Shown: positions 1 to 7,692 of the stretch, piece by piece
Position numbering within the stretch: the first letter of the stretch is position 1
Layout: each line of letters starts with the position of its first letter
NCBI GenBank assembly: GCA_963762965.1
Contig: CAVXME010000006.1
Location: 163,955-227,954, forward strand
DNA length: 64,000 bases
Source: DATBAX01 sp963762965
GTDB lineage: Bacteria; Acidobacteriota; Terriglobia; Terriglobales; Acidobacteriaceae
Reading direction: 5' to 3'
Translations under genes and position numbers: made by a program
Notes under the pieces: model-generated
Seen by the model: the letters and a program-made list of their open reading frames with translations, nothing else
Told to the model about the DNA's origin: nothing
Databases searched by the model: none

Positions 1-1
1 C

Positions 2-787
2 ATTCTCAGTCAGATCGAGAGCAGCGGTGCTTCATTCGCGGCGGCTCTAGCCGAGGCGCAGAAGTTGGGATTTGCCGAAGCCGATCCCACGGATGATGTG
101 GATGGCCTGGACGCGCGGGCCAAGCTGGCAATTCTGGCGCGGGTGGGACTGCACAGCACGGTCGACCCGACCGCGATCACCTGCCGCTCGATTTCTTCGG
201 TTGAGTCAGTCGATTTCGAATACGCCAAACAATTAAGCTGCACCATCCGGCAGATTTCCTGGGCCGAGTTGGACGGCAAACAATTATTTGCAACCGTGCA
301 GCCCGCGCTGGTCGGGCTCTCTTCACCTTTGGCGCGCGTGCAAGGCAGTCAGAATCTGGTGATGTCCACGGGAAAATATGGTGGCGAGACGGTGTTCGCA
401 GGCCATGGCGCGGGGGGAAATCCCACCGCGGTTGCTGTGGTCTCGGACATCCTGGCCATTGCCCGCGCCAAACAAGACATCGCGCACGGCTTCGCGGAGA
501 TTCCCGAAACTTCCCCACAGGTCACGGCCGACTTTGGCACCCGGCACTATTTGCGATTCAAAGTGAAAGACCGGCCCGGCATCATCGCGTCACTGGCGGA
601 CATCTTTTCGAATTGTGGCATCAATATTGATTCGGTCCTGCAAAAGCCGGGATATTTGAAATCATGCCTTCCGTTTGTGATTTCATTAGAGGTATGCAAG
701 GCTTCACTGGTGGAAAAAGCTTTACAGCGGATTTCGAAGCTGGACTTCCTGGTGCAGCCCTGCGTCCATTTGCCGATTCTGGACTAG
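2..787 (+). CDS. hom: Homoserine dehydrogenase, C-terminal part (5' end outside window)
   Basis: The enzyme reduces aspartate semialdehyde to homoserine, the branch point to threonine and methionine, in the cytoplasm. The frame is open from the first bases of the window, so the NAD-binding domain lies upstream. The visible part begins in the substrate-binding region with the family signature AEADPTDDVDGLDARAK, where the Glu, Asp and Lys positions of the active site are retained. A C-terminal ACT domain starts near YLRFKVKDRPGIIASLADIF and would be the site of threonine feedback. The protein ends with LPILD. No operon partner follows on this strand. The family call is firm; regulation by threonine is inferred from the ACT domain. 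Confidence 0.93.
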   Translation: MLSQIESSGASFAAALAEAQKLGFAEADPTDDVDGLDARAKLAILARVGLHSTVDPTAITCRSISSVESVDFEYAKQLSCTIRQISWAELDGKQLFATVQPALVGLSSPLARVQGSQNLVMSTGKYGGETVFAGHGAGGNPTAVAVVSDILAIARAKQDIAHGFAEIPETSPQVTADFGTRHYLRFKVKDRPGIIASLADIFSNCGINIDSVLQKPGYLKSCLPFVISLEVCKASLVEKALQRISKLDFLVQPCVHLPILD

Positions 788-803
788 GAAACTGTTCCCG
801 ACC

Positions 804-1511
804 TTATTTTCCCGTCAACACAAGAAGATGCCTGATGGTCGAAGCAAATATCCCCGCGGCCAGCACCATCACTTGAGCAATCGCGATAGAAGTCCAGATG
901 CGGGCACGAATCCGTGAGCGGCGTAGATCGCGGCGCAAATCCTGCTCCAGAGCATTCACGAACTCGATCTCCGCAGGGTCCACTTTCGGGATCGGCCGGG
1001 GAGGAGCCAGTTGCACTGCTGCGTAGCCGGTCTTCGGTTTATCGGGCAAGAAAACTTTTGGCGTGCTGATCGCGGAAGACCATTGTGGAACTTGCAGGAA
1101 ATTCGATTCCGCAATGTTGGCCAGATTCATTGGGGCGGAAGTGAGTTGCAAGGCAGGCTGCCGTTCCGGCGCAACCGCGTCGGCAAGACTTCGCAGCAAT
1201 GAACTCCACCAGGGATGGCCCATCTGGTCGCTGATCAACTCACCGACATCCATAGGCTGGGATTCGAGGATCAGCGGAGGCAAATTCTCCGGGGAAATGA
1301 CGTCCCCCAGATTCGTAAACACAGTTTTATACCAGGGCAAACTCAACCGGTCGCCTTGCAGCATGCCCACATCGATGGGACGCGATGTCAGTTGCAGCGG
1401 CGGCAGTTTCTCCGGCGCAAAGGCGTCACGGAAATCAATCAGCAACCTCCCCCACAGGGGACGAGTCAAACTGACGGGTGGCAATAGATCGAGTTCGTTG
1501 TCTTCGTTCAT
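804..1511 (-). CDS. Hypothetical membrane protein with 41-residue tandem repeats
   Basis: A protein of 235 residues that I cannot assign to a family. It contains a repeat with a period of 41 residues: units begin at residue 36 (LPPLQLTSRPIDVG), 77 (LPPLILESQPMDVG) and 118 (QPALQLTSAPMNL), with a partial unit near residue 10. Each unit also carries PW(W/Y)xxxxxxLxDxxxPE. A proline-rich linker and a basic helix (RRDLRRSRIRAR) lead to one C-terminal membrane segment at about residues 206-226. No N-terminal signal is seen, so a tail-anchored protein with the repeats in the cytoplasm is the simplest reading. It converges on the homoserine dehydrogenase gene. Confidence 0.72.
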   Translation of the reverse strand: MNEDNELDLLPPVSLTRPLWGRLLIDFRDAFAPEKLPPLQLTSRPIDVGMLQGDRLSLPWYKTVFTNLGDVISPENLPPLILESQPMDVGELISDQMGHPWWSSLLRSLADAVAPERQPALQLTSAPMNLANIAESNFLQVPQWSSAISTPKVFLPDKPKTGYAAVQLAPPRPIPKVDPAEIEFVNALEQDLRRDLRRSRIRARIWTSIAIAQVMVLAAGIFASTIRHLLVLTGK

Positions 1512-1573
1512 GAGGAATCGCTGAAACGCGCCCTGCGACTATTGTATTTCAATCCGGCCGGGAATCGGTGGCT

Positions 1574-1768
1574 TTAGAGCAATCCGGCAGTTTGCACAGT
1601 CAGAATGCTCAGGGCCAATTCCAGTTCTGTAATGGCTTCCTCCAGCTCGGGGTGCTCCCCTACTCGTTGTCGAAGGCTTTTCAAGAGCCGGTGGGCGCCG
1701 GTAACGTGGTCAATGGCCGGAGTTTGTCCGGCTTCTGGCTTTGACGTGAAATCATTCTGGGATGGCAT
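1574..1768 (-). CDS. Small hypothetical protein (64 aa)
   Basis: A short acidic, helical protein beginning MPSQNDFTSKPEAGQTP and containing HRLLKSLRQRVGEHPELEEAITELELALS. No family recognised. The ATG at 1768 was chosen because AGGAAGAAG lies just upstream; a longer frame reaches 1816 but has no better start. The C-terminal half looks like a single amphipathic helix or short coiled coil. It lies divergently from the pqq operon, 143 bases away, and upstream of the repeat protein on the same strand. It could be a small adaptor protein, but nothing in the sequence shows a role. Confidence 0.5.
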   Translation of the reverse strand: MPSQNDFTSKPEAGQTPAIDHVTGAHRLLKSLRQRVGEHPELEEAITELELALSILTVQTAGLL

Positions 1769-1911
1769 GGCTTCTTCCTGCCTATAATTGTGCTCCAGAA
1801 GGAGGAGTTCGCGCAAGCCGGAAGCGATTGAATCTTTGGGATTTAGTAGCCCTAAGAGGCATCGGTCTTTTACCCTTGACAGGGGCGCGTTGAATACCGG
1901 AAACTTGAACT

Positions 1912-1989
1912 ATGCAATGGTCTGAACCACAATTCGAAGAGATCCAATTAGGCTGCGAAATCAACTCCTACGCTTGCGCTGAACTGTAA
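1912..1989 (+). CDS. pqqA: PqqA, PQQ precursor peptide (25 aa)
   Basis: PqqA is the ribosomally made substrate for pyrroloquinoline quinone: one Glu and one Tyr of the peptide are cross-linked and excised to become the cofactor. This frame, too short for usual gene callers, starts MQWSEPQFEEIQLG and contains the required E-x3-Y motif (Glu16, Tyr20 in CEINSYAC), with a TAA at 1987-1989. It stands 9 bases before pqqB, the expected place. The ribosome binding site is weak (CCGGAAA). Two cysteines (15 and 22) flank the motif. Position and motif together make the call firm. Confidence 0.93.
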   Translation: MQWSEPQFEEIQLGCEINSYACAEL

Positions 1990-1998
1990 TCGGAGCGG

Positions 1999-2928
1999 AT
2001 GCGGATAGAAATCCTGGGCTCGGCTGCGGGGGGTGGTTTCCCGCAGTGGAATTGTGCTTGCCGGAACTGCCGCTCACTGCGAGCGGGTAAGTTTCACGGC
2101 AAAACGCGAGCGCAACTACAGGTAGCGATCAGCTCCGACGGTGTTTCCTGGTTTCTGCTCAACGCTTCTCCAGACCTGCGCAGTCTGATTGAAGCTTTTC
2201 CTTTCTTGCACCCCCGTGAAGGGCTCCGTCAGTCCCCGATTGCGGGCGTGATTCTAACCAGCGCCGACCTGGACCAGATCCTGGGTCTGCTGCTTTTACG
2301 GGAGCTACAGCCGCTGCAAGTCTATGCAACCGCCTCGGTTAGCAACATTGCTCGCCAGGACAATAGCATGTTCAACATGCTGCAACGGGTTCCCAACCAA
2401 GTGCGGTGGAACGAGATCATTCCCGGCACATCGTTCCCTCTCGCAACACCCGGTGATAAATCGATAGCGATTCAATGCTTGACCGTGCCGCTGACGGCAC
2501 ACTATCCAGCTTATGTAACCGTGGAACGAGTAGCAAAGTTGAAACCGCAAGAAGCGCTGATCGGGCTTATTCTGCAATCTGAGTCCGGTGAACGATTTGG
2601 CTATTTCCCCGCAGTGCCAGAATTAGACGACGCATTATTGCAACAGCTTGACTCGCTCGACCTGCTGATGTTCGATGGCACTTTCTGGAGCGATGATGAA
2701 TTGATTCAGGTGCAGGGCAGCGGTCAGACTGCGAAGCAAATGGGGCACATTCCAGTTTCATCTCAGCAAGGAAGTTTGCATTTGTTGGCCGGGCTTCGCT
2801 GTCCAAAGAAAATTTTCGTGCACATTAACAATACCAACCCTATGCTGGATGAATCGGGGCCCGAGTTTAAGCAAGTGCGCGACGCGGGGTGGGAAATCGC
2901 GGAGGACGGATGTCACTTCGAACTGTAG
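1999..2928 (+). CDS. pqqB: PqqB, metallo-beta-lactamase-fold PQQ biosynthesis protein
   Basis: A protein of 309 residues with the N-terminal signature MRIEILGSAAGGGFPQWNC and a Cys cluster (CACRNC) typical of PqqB. PqqB has a metallo-beta-lactamase fold and has been implicated in hydroxylating the cross-linked Glu-Tyr intermediate. The characteristic stretch TSADLDQILGLLLLRE is present, with Gln where a canonical beta-lactamase fold has His; PqqB proteins diverge at this site. The start is supported by GGAG just upstream. The 3' end overlaps pqqC by 19 bases, so the two are translationally coupled. Confidence 0.95.
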   Translation: MRIEILGSAAGGGFPQWNCACRNCRSLRAGKFHGKTRAQLQVAISSDGVSWFLLNASPDLRSLIEAFPFLHPREGLRQSPIAGVILTSADLDQILGLLLLRELQPLQVYATASVSNIARQDNSMFNMLQRVPNQVRWNEIIPGTSFPLATPGDKSIAIQCLTVPLTAHYPAYVTVERVAKLKPQEALIGLILQSESGERFGYFPAVPELDDALLQQLDSLDLLMFDGTFWSDDELIQVQGSGQTAKQMGHIPVSSQQGSLHLLAGLRCPKKIFVHINNTNPMLDESGPEFKQVRDAGWEIAEDGCHFEL

Positions 2929-3668
2929 AGTCGTCGCCCACAACCGTGCTGACCGAGGAAGAGTTGCGGGCGCGATTCCGTGAGATCGGCGAGCAGCGTT
3001 ACCATCATCGTCATCCTTTCCACTTGCTGATGCATGAAGGCCGCTTGAGTCAAGGACAGCTCCAGGCCTGGGTTTTGAATCGCTACTACTACCAGAGCCG
3101 GATTCCGATCAAAGATGCCATCATCCTTTCCCGCAGTGACAATCCGAGCTTCCGCCGGGCTTGGCGAAAGAGAGTTCTCGATCATGACGGGGACAACAGC
3201 CCTGAAGGCGGGATCGAACGATGGCTGCGGTTGGCCGAAGCTGCTGGTGTGGAGCGGGAACGTGTCATCAACTGCAAAGAAGTCCTGCCTGGGGTGCGCT
3301 ACGCGGTAAATGCGTATCTCGATCTGGTGAAGAACCGGTCGCTGCTTGAGGCCGTGGCGTCGTCACTCACGGAACTTTTCTCCCGCGATCTGATCGTCTT
3401 GCGAATGGGAGCGATGCGACAGCATTATCCCTGGCTTTCTGGCGGATTGGATTACTTCGAAGCCCGGCTTGATCAAGCTCCTGACGACGCCAAATTTGCA
3501 TTCCAGTTCGTGGTCGACCACGCTAAAACCCGCGCTGAGCAAGAACTCGCCGTGAATGCGTTGCGCGAGAAGTGCGATATTTTGTGGGCCCAACTGGATG
3601 CAATCTACTACTCGTATGTGCAGCCGGGATTTGTTCCGCTGGGTGCATTTCGCTACGAGGAGCAATAG
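2910..3668 (+). CDS. pqqC: PqqC, pyrroloquinoline-quinone synthase
   Basis: PqqC performs the last step of PQQ synthesis, ring closure and an eight-electron oxidation of AHQQ with oxygen and without a metal. The 252-residue protein has the family motif RYHHRHPFHLLMHEGRLSQ and RYYYQSRIPIKDAIILSRSDN near the N-terminus, with conserved His, Tyr and Arg residues of the active site. The ATG at 2910 was chosen because GGAGG lies 5-9 bases upstream within pqqB; a longer frame from 2889 has no such site. It is followed 3 bases later by pqqD. Confidence 0.95.
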   Translation: MSLRTVESSPTTVLTEEELRARFREIGEQRYHHRHPFHLLMHEGRLSQGQLQAWVLNRYYYQSRIPIKDAIILSRSDNPSFRRAWRKRVLDHDGDNSPEGGIERWLRLAEAAGVERERVINCKEVLPGVRYAVNAYLDLVKNRSLLEAVASSLTELFSRDLIVLRMGAMRQHYPWLSGGLDYFEARLDQAPDDAKFAFQFVVDHAKTRAEQELAVNALREKCDILWAQLDAIYYSYVQPGFVPLGAFRYEEQ

Positions 3669-3671
3669 GGC

Positions 3672-3947
3672 ATGCCTCAGCTAGAGGGATCCAGCCAGCC
3701 GCGGTTGGCGGCAGGTTGCCGGTGGGCCGGAGAAGGTGAGAACCGGACGCTTTTGTTTCCGGAGGGCGCGCTTCGCCTGCAAGACACCGGCCGGGCCATT
3801 CTCGAACGCTGCGACGGCCAGCGTACCTTCCAGCAGATTGTGGAAGAATTGCAAAAACAATATGGCGTTTCCGATCCGGTGAAAATCCGGGCGGACGCTT
3901 TCGCTTTTCTGGAGCGCCTGCAACAGAAACGCGTGGTGGATTTCTAA
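3672..3947 (+). CDS. pqqD: PqqD, PqqA-binding chaperone
   Basis: PqqD is the RiPP recognition element that binds PqqA and presents it to the radical-SAM enzyme PqqE. The 91-residue protein shows the usual sequence: LAAGCRWAGEGENRTLLFPEGALRLQDTGRAILERCDG, then QIVEELQKQYG and a C-terminal helix ending LQQKRVVDF. Length matches the family. GAGGAG at the end of pqqC serves as its ribosome binding site. The stop codon overlaps the pqqE start by one base (TAATG), which fits the tight PqqD-PqqE partnership. Confidence 0.94.
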   Translation: MPQLEGSSQPRLAAGCRWAGEGENRTLLFPEGALRLQDTGRAILERCDGQRTFQQIVEELQKQYGVSDPVKIRADAFAFLERLQQKRVVDF

Positions 3948-5068
3948 TGCTTGCCGCGCCGCTGGCCTTGATCGCCGAAGTGACCCATCGTTGTCCCCTG
4001 CACTGCGTCTATTGTTCCAACCCGCTGGAGATGGCCGCGGCGCAATCGGAACTTGGAACTAAAGACTGGTGCAATGTATTCCAACAGGCTGCAAGAATGG
4101 GGGTCCTGCATCTTCACCTGAGTGGCGGAGAACCTTTGGTGCGCGAAGACATCCTAGAGCTCGTGGATGCTGCGCACAAAGCCGGTTTATACACGAATCT
4201 CATCACCTCCGGGGTTGGACTGACAGAACCTCGCTTAAGTGCACTGTTGAAAGCCGGCCTGGACCATGTGCAACTCAGCTTTCAGGACTCGCTCGAATCG
4301 AACGCGAACTGGATCGCAGGCACGCGGGCTCACGCCCTCAAAGTAAAAATCGCTCCGGTCATCCGCGAGTCGGGTGTGGCATTCACCATCAACATGGTCG
4401 TGCACCGGCAGAATCTAGATCATCTCAAGGAGATGATTGCCCTAGCCGAATCATTGCAGCCGCAGCGCATGGAAATTGCCCACGCGCAGTATTACGGATG
4501 GGCGTTCAAGAATCGCGAGGCATTGCTTCCTACTCAAAAGCAGGTTGAAGAGTCTCTGCGCATCGTGGCGGATGCCCAGAAACGGATGGCCGGACGCATC
4601 CGCATTGACGCGGTTGTACCCGATTACTACGCTCGCTATCCCAAGGCCTGCATGGGCGGCTGGGGACAACGTCAAGTGCTGGTCGATCCGACAGGAAAGG
4701 CTTTGCCTTGTCATGCGGCGTGGGTCATTCCTGGGTTACAGTTCGAGAACGTGCGCGAGCACCCGCTGGAATGGATTTGGCGGGAATCAGAGAGCTTTCA
4801 GAAGTTCCGTGGCGAGCAATGGATGCCCGAACCCTGCCGCAGTTGCGATCGCCGCTCCCAGGACTTCGGGGGCTGCCGTTGTCAGGCAATGTTGATTACC
4901 GGAGATGCTACCGCGACCGACCCGGCTTGCTCACTGGCTCCTGGACACTTCTACATAGAAGAACAGCTCAATCGGGTGAATGCGCCTGCGAATTCTGCTT
5001 CGATCAGCGCACAACAGCCCGGGACCGCGCCCGAAGGATTTTGGACCTACCGTCCGCAACCTCAATAG
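3947..5068 (+). CDS. pqqE: PqqE, radical SAM PqqA cross-linking enzyme
   Basis: PqqE forms the carbon-carbon bond between Glu and Tyr of PqqA. The 373-residue protein carries the radical-SAM cluster motif Cys16-x3-Cys20-x2-Cys23 (CPLHCVYC), LSGGEPLVR for S-adenosylmethionine binding, and a C-terminal SPASM domain with cysteines in CMGGWGQ, CHAAW, CRSC and GGCRCQA. It is the last gene of the pqqABCDE operon; no pqqF-type protease is nearby. Only 4 bases separate its stop from the convergent oxyR gene. The C-terminus has a low-complexity tail (SISAQQPGTAPEGF) beyond the core fold. Confidence 0.96.
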   Translation: MLAAPLALIAEVTHRCPLHCVYCSNPLEMAAAQSELGTKDWCNVFQQAARMGVLHLHLSGGEPLVREDILELVDAAHKAGLYTNLITSGVGLTEPRLSALLKAGLDHVQLSFQDSLESNANWIAGTRAHALKVKIAPVIRESGVAFTINMVVHRQNLDHLKEMIALAESLQPQRMEIAHAQYYGWAFKNREALLPTQKQVEESLRIVADAQKRMAGRIRIDAVVPDYYARYPKACMGGWGQRQVLVDPTGKALPCHAAWVIPGLQFENVREHPLEWIWRESESFQKFRGEQWMPEPCRSCDRRSQDFGGCRCQAMLITGDATATDPACSLAPGHFYIEEQLNRVNAPANSASISAQQPGTAPEGFWTYRPQPQ

Positions 5069-5072
5069 CAAG

Positions 5073-5993
5073 TCAGGACCTGCACGCCGGTGAGTCTTTC
5101 TCCCTTTCCATGGACGGCAAAGCCCGGGCCAAGATCCGAAGCCAGGCAACGAACTCGCGCATGGGACGGCTGACAAAATGCCGTCGTGCGCGAAGATAAC
5201 CGACTCTTCGGAAGCTGTTGCCTTTCAAGGGGAGCAGCGTGCATCCAGCCGCATGAGAGGAAGCCATCGCCGGCACCAGGGTCAATCCGAAGGACGACCG
5301 GACCAGCTGAAAGATGGTTGCCAGCTGGTTGGTTTCAAATACAGAGTGGAGAGTGGCTTTCGCCCGCGTGCAAGCCATCAGAGCGTCTTCCCGCAGGCAA
5401 TGGCCCTCCTTGAGCAGGAGCAGCCGTTCGTTCTGTAAGTCTTGTAGATCCACGTTTCGCTTTCGAGCCAGGGGATGGGTCTCGGCAACGGCCAGGAGCA
5501 AGGGTTCGCGGAACAATTCGCTACACACAATGTCCGGATTCCGCACCGGCAAGCCGGTCACCACAATATCAAGATCTCCAGATTGCAAATGCTCGACCAG
5601 TTGCGAGGTTGTTTCTTCAACGAATTGCAATTCAACGTCAGGAAAACGTCCGAGAAACTCGCGGATTCGCGGGGCAATCCAGTACGGCATGATGGTCGGA
5701 ATTACGCCGACCCGCAGCCTGCCTCGCACTCCCTCCTGCAGACTGGCCAGCGAGGACTCGGCCTCGGCAACCTGTTGCAGGATATCCAGTGCCGGCTGGC
5801 GCAGGGCCTCTCCATATTCCGTGAGGCGGATGGAACGGCCCAGACGCTCAAACAAGGGAGTACCAACTTGCTTTTCCAGGGCACGAATCTGCTGTGACAA
5901 AGACGGCTGGGCAATTCCCAGACTTTCGGCAGCCCGGGTGAAACTGCCAGCTCGGACGATGGCACAAAAATAACGCAGTTGATGGATTTCCAT
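5073..5993 (-). CDS. oxyR: OxyR, LysR-type peroxide sensor
   Basis: A LysR-type regulator of 306 residues: winged-helix DNA-binding domain at residues 1-60 (MEIHQLRYFCAIVRAGSFTRAA) and an effector domain. It keeps both peroxide-sensing cysteines in the OxyR context GHCLREDALMACT, and by my count they fall at residues 199 and 208, the same numbers as in E. coli OxyR. The general family is certain; the OxyR assignment follows from these cysteines and from the divergent catalase gene 144 bases away. Activation of katA under peroxide stress is inferred. Confidence 0.93.
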   Translation of the reverse strand: MEIHQLRYFCAIVRAGSFTRAAESLGIAQPSLSQQIRALEKQVGTPLFERLGRSIRLTEYGEALRQPALDILQQVAEAESSLASLQEGVRGRLRVGVIPTIMPYWIAPRIREFLGRFPDVELQFVEETTSQLVEHLQSGDLDIVVTGLPVRNPDIVCSELFREPLLLAVAETHPLARKRNVDLQDLQNERLLLLKEGHCLREDALMACTRAKATLHSVFETNQLATIFQLVRSSFGLTLVPAMASSHAAGCTLLPLKGNSFRRVGYLRARRHFVSRPMREFVAWLRILARALPSMEREKDSPACRS

Positions 5994-6027
5994 CGATTAA
6001 TCCCGAATTGGGAGCAGACATTTACCC

Positions 6028-6077
6028 ATAGGTATATTCTATTTCACAGATAAGTTTAGCAGTCTTCCTCCTATAGT
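6028..6077 (+). promoter_or_regulatory. Candidate OxyR operator and katA promoter
   Basis: The oxyR-katA gap contains ATAGGTATATTCTAT at 6028-6042, which fits the OxyR half-operator ATAGntnnnanCTAT at 9 of 10 fixed positions. A second, partial match (ATAAGTT) begins exactly 22 bases later at 6050, the spacing of tandem OxyR contacts. A TATAGT -10-like hexamer follows at 6072-6077 with no good -35, as expected for an activator-dependent promoter. The second half-site lacks the CTAT half, so it is weak. Confidence 0.6.
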
Positions 6078-6137
6078 AGATTCGTCCCTAAACTTGAGGA
6101 ACCCACCATAACTGAACCCAACCGCAGAGGAGAACTC

Positions 6138-7622
6138 ATGGCACAAAAAGACAAGCTCACAACCGAAGCAGGACGTCCCGTTGGCGACAACCAGAATTCG
6201 CTTACGGTAGGACCACGCGGGCCGGTGGTTTTTGAAGACTATCAACTTTTCGAAAAAATGGCCCACTTCAACCGCGAGCGCGTTCCAGAACGTGTGGTGC
6301 ACGCCAAGGGGTCCGGTGCGTATGGTTATTTCGTATGTACGAATCCCAACATGCCTCAATACACAACCGCGAAGCTCTTTTCCATGGTTGGAAAGCGTTC
6401 CCCCACGTTCCTCAGGTTTTCGACGGTCGGGGGCGAGAAGGGTTCGGCGGACACGGAACGCGACCCGCGTGGGTTTGCCCTGAAGTTCTATACCGAAGAG
6501 GGCAACTGGGACATGGTCGGCAACAACACACCTGTCTTTTTCATTCGCGATCCCATGAAGTTCGGCGACTTCATTCATACTCAAAAGCGCGATCCGCAAA
6601 CCAACTTGAAGTCCCCAACCATGATGTGGGATTTCTGGTCACTGTCGCCAGAATCGCTTCATCAGGTCACCATTCTGTTCTCCGATCGCGGCACTCCGGA
6701 CGGCTACCGGCACATGGACGGATTCAGCAGCCACACTTTCAGCCTGATCAATAGCAAGAACGAGTTGTTCTATGTGAAGTACCACTTCAAGACCAAGCAA
6801 GGCATCAAGAACTTCGTTCGTGAAGACGCGGACGCGATGCGGGGAAAAGATCCTGACTACGCGCAGCGCGATTTATTCAATGCCATTGCAAAGGGAGATT
6901 TCCCTAAGTGGCGCGTATCGGTTCAGATCATGCCGGAGAAAGAAGCAGACACGTATCACCTCAATCCCTTCGATCTCACCAAAGTATGGCCCCACAAGGA
7001 TTACCCGCTCATCGAGATCGGCGAACTGGTCCTTGATCGGAATCCTGAAAATTATTTTGCGGAAGTCGAGCAGGCCGCCTTCGACCCCAAGAACATTGTG
7101 CCCGGCATGGGTTACTCGCCGGACAAGATGTTGCAGGGGCGATTGATCTCGTATCCGGACGCGCATCGCTACCGCATTGGCGTCAATTACGACGCGTTGC
7201 CGGTGAATAAAGCTCAGTGCCCGATCCACACCTATAATCGCGACGGGCACATGCGCTTCGATGGTAACTCCGGCTCCGCGCCCAACTACGAGCCCAACAG
7301 CTTCGACGGGCCGAAGGAAGATGCCGCATATCGCGAGCGTCCTCGAACGATCACTGGCTCGGTCGATCGGCACAATCATCGTACCGACAGCGACTACTAC
7401 TCCCAGCCCGGCAATCTGTTTCGCCTAATGAAGCCGGATGCACAGCAGAGGCTGATTGGTAACATCGTTTCCACCATGAAAGGTATTCCGCAGCGCATTC
7501 AGGAACTCCAGATCCAGCATTTCTACAAGGCTGATCCGAAGTATGGCCAGGGTGTGGCTGAAGGTTTGGGCTTGAAGATCGAGCACGTAATGAACGGCGA
7601 ACTTGCGACTGCTGGAGATTGA
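6138..7622 (+). CDS. katA: Monofunctional haem catalase
   Basis: Decomposes hydrogen peroxide to water and oxygen in the cytoplasm. At 494 residues it belongs to the small-subunit class. Catalytic His55 lies in ERVVHAKGSG, the catalytic Asn in GNNTPVFFIRD near residue 129, and the haem-ligand Tyr339 in RLISYPDAHRYRIG. The start has GAGGAG upstream. Divergent oxyR and an OxyR-like site indicate peroxide induction. A strong intrinsic terminator follows 27 bases after the stop. Nothing unusual in the sequence. Confidence 0.97.
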   Translation: MAQKDKLTTEAGRPVGDNQNSLTVGPRGPVVFEDYQLFEKMAHFNRERVPERVVHAKGSGAYGYFVCTNPNMPQYTTAKLFSMVGKRSPTFLRFSTVGGEKGSADTERDPRGFALKFYTEEGNWDMVGNNTPVFFIRDPMKFGDFIHTQKRDPQTNLKSPTMMWDFWSLSPESLHQVTILFSDRGTPDGYRHMDGFSSHTFSLINSKNELFYVKYHFKTKQGIKNFVREDADAMRGKDPDYAQRDLFNAIAKGDFPKWRVSVQIMPEKEADTYHLNPFDLTKVWPHKDYPLIEIGELVLDRNPENYFAEVEQAAFDPKNIVPGMGYSPDKMLQGRLISYPDAHRYRIGVNYDALPVNKAQCPIHTYNRDGHMRFDGNSGSAPNYEPNSFDGPKEDAAYRERPRTITGSVDRHNHRTDSDYYSQPGNLFRLMKPDAQQRLIGNIVSTMKGIPQRIQELQIQHFYKADPKYGQGVAEGLGLKIEHVMNGELATAGD

Positions 7623-7648
7623 TTCCAGCGAAGGAAAATGATTGTTGA

Positions 7649-7689
7649 CTGCGTTCGATCGCTTCCGAAGCGGCCGAACGCAGTTTTTT
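7649..7689 (+). terminator. Intrinsic terminator after katA
   Basis: A perfect 9-bp stem CTGCGTTCG (7649-7657) / CGAACGCAG (7675-7683), with a loop able to pair further, is followed by six T residues at 7684-7689. It separates katA from the convergent glycoside hydrolase gene. Confidence 0.9.
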
Positions 7690-7692
7690 GCG

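Noticed and set aside
1876..1881. TTGACA as the pqq operon promoter
   Set aside because: No acceptable -10 hexamer is found at 16-18 bases, so I do not call a promoter.
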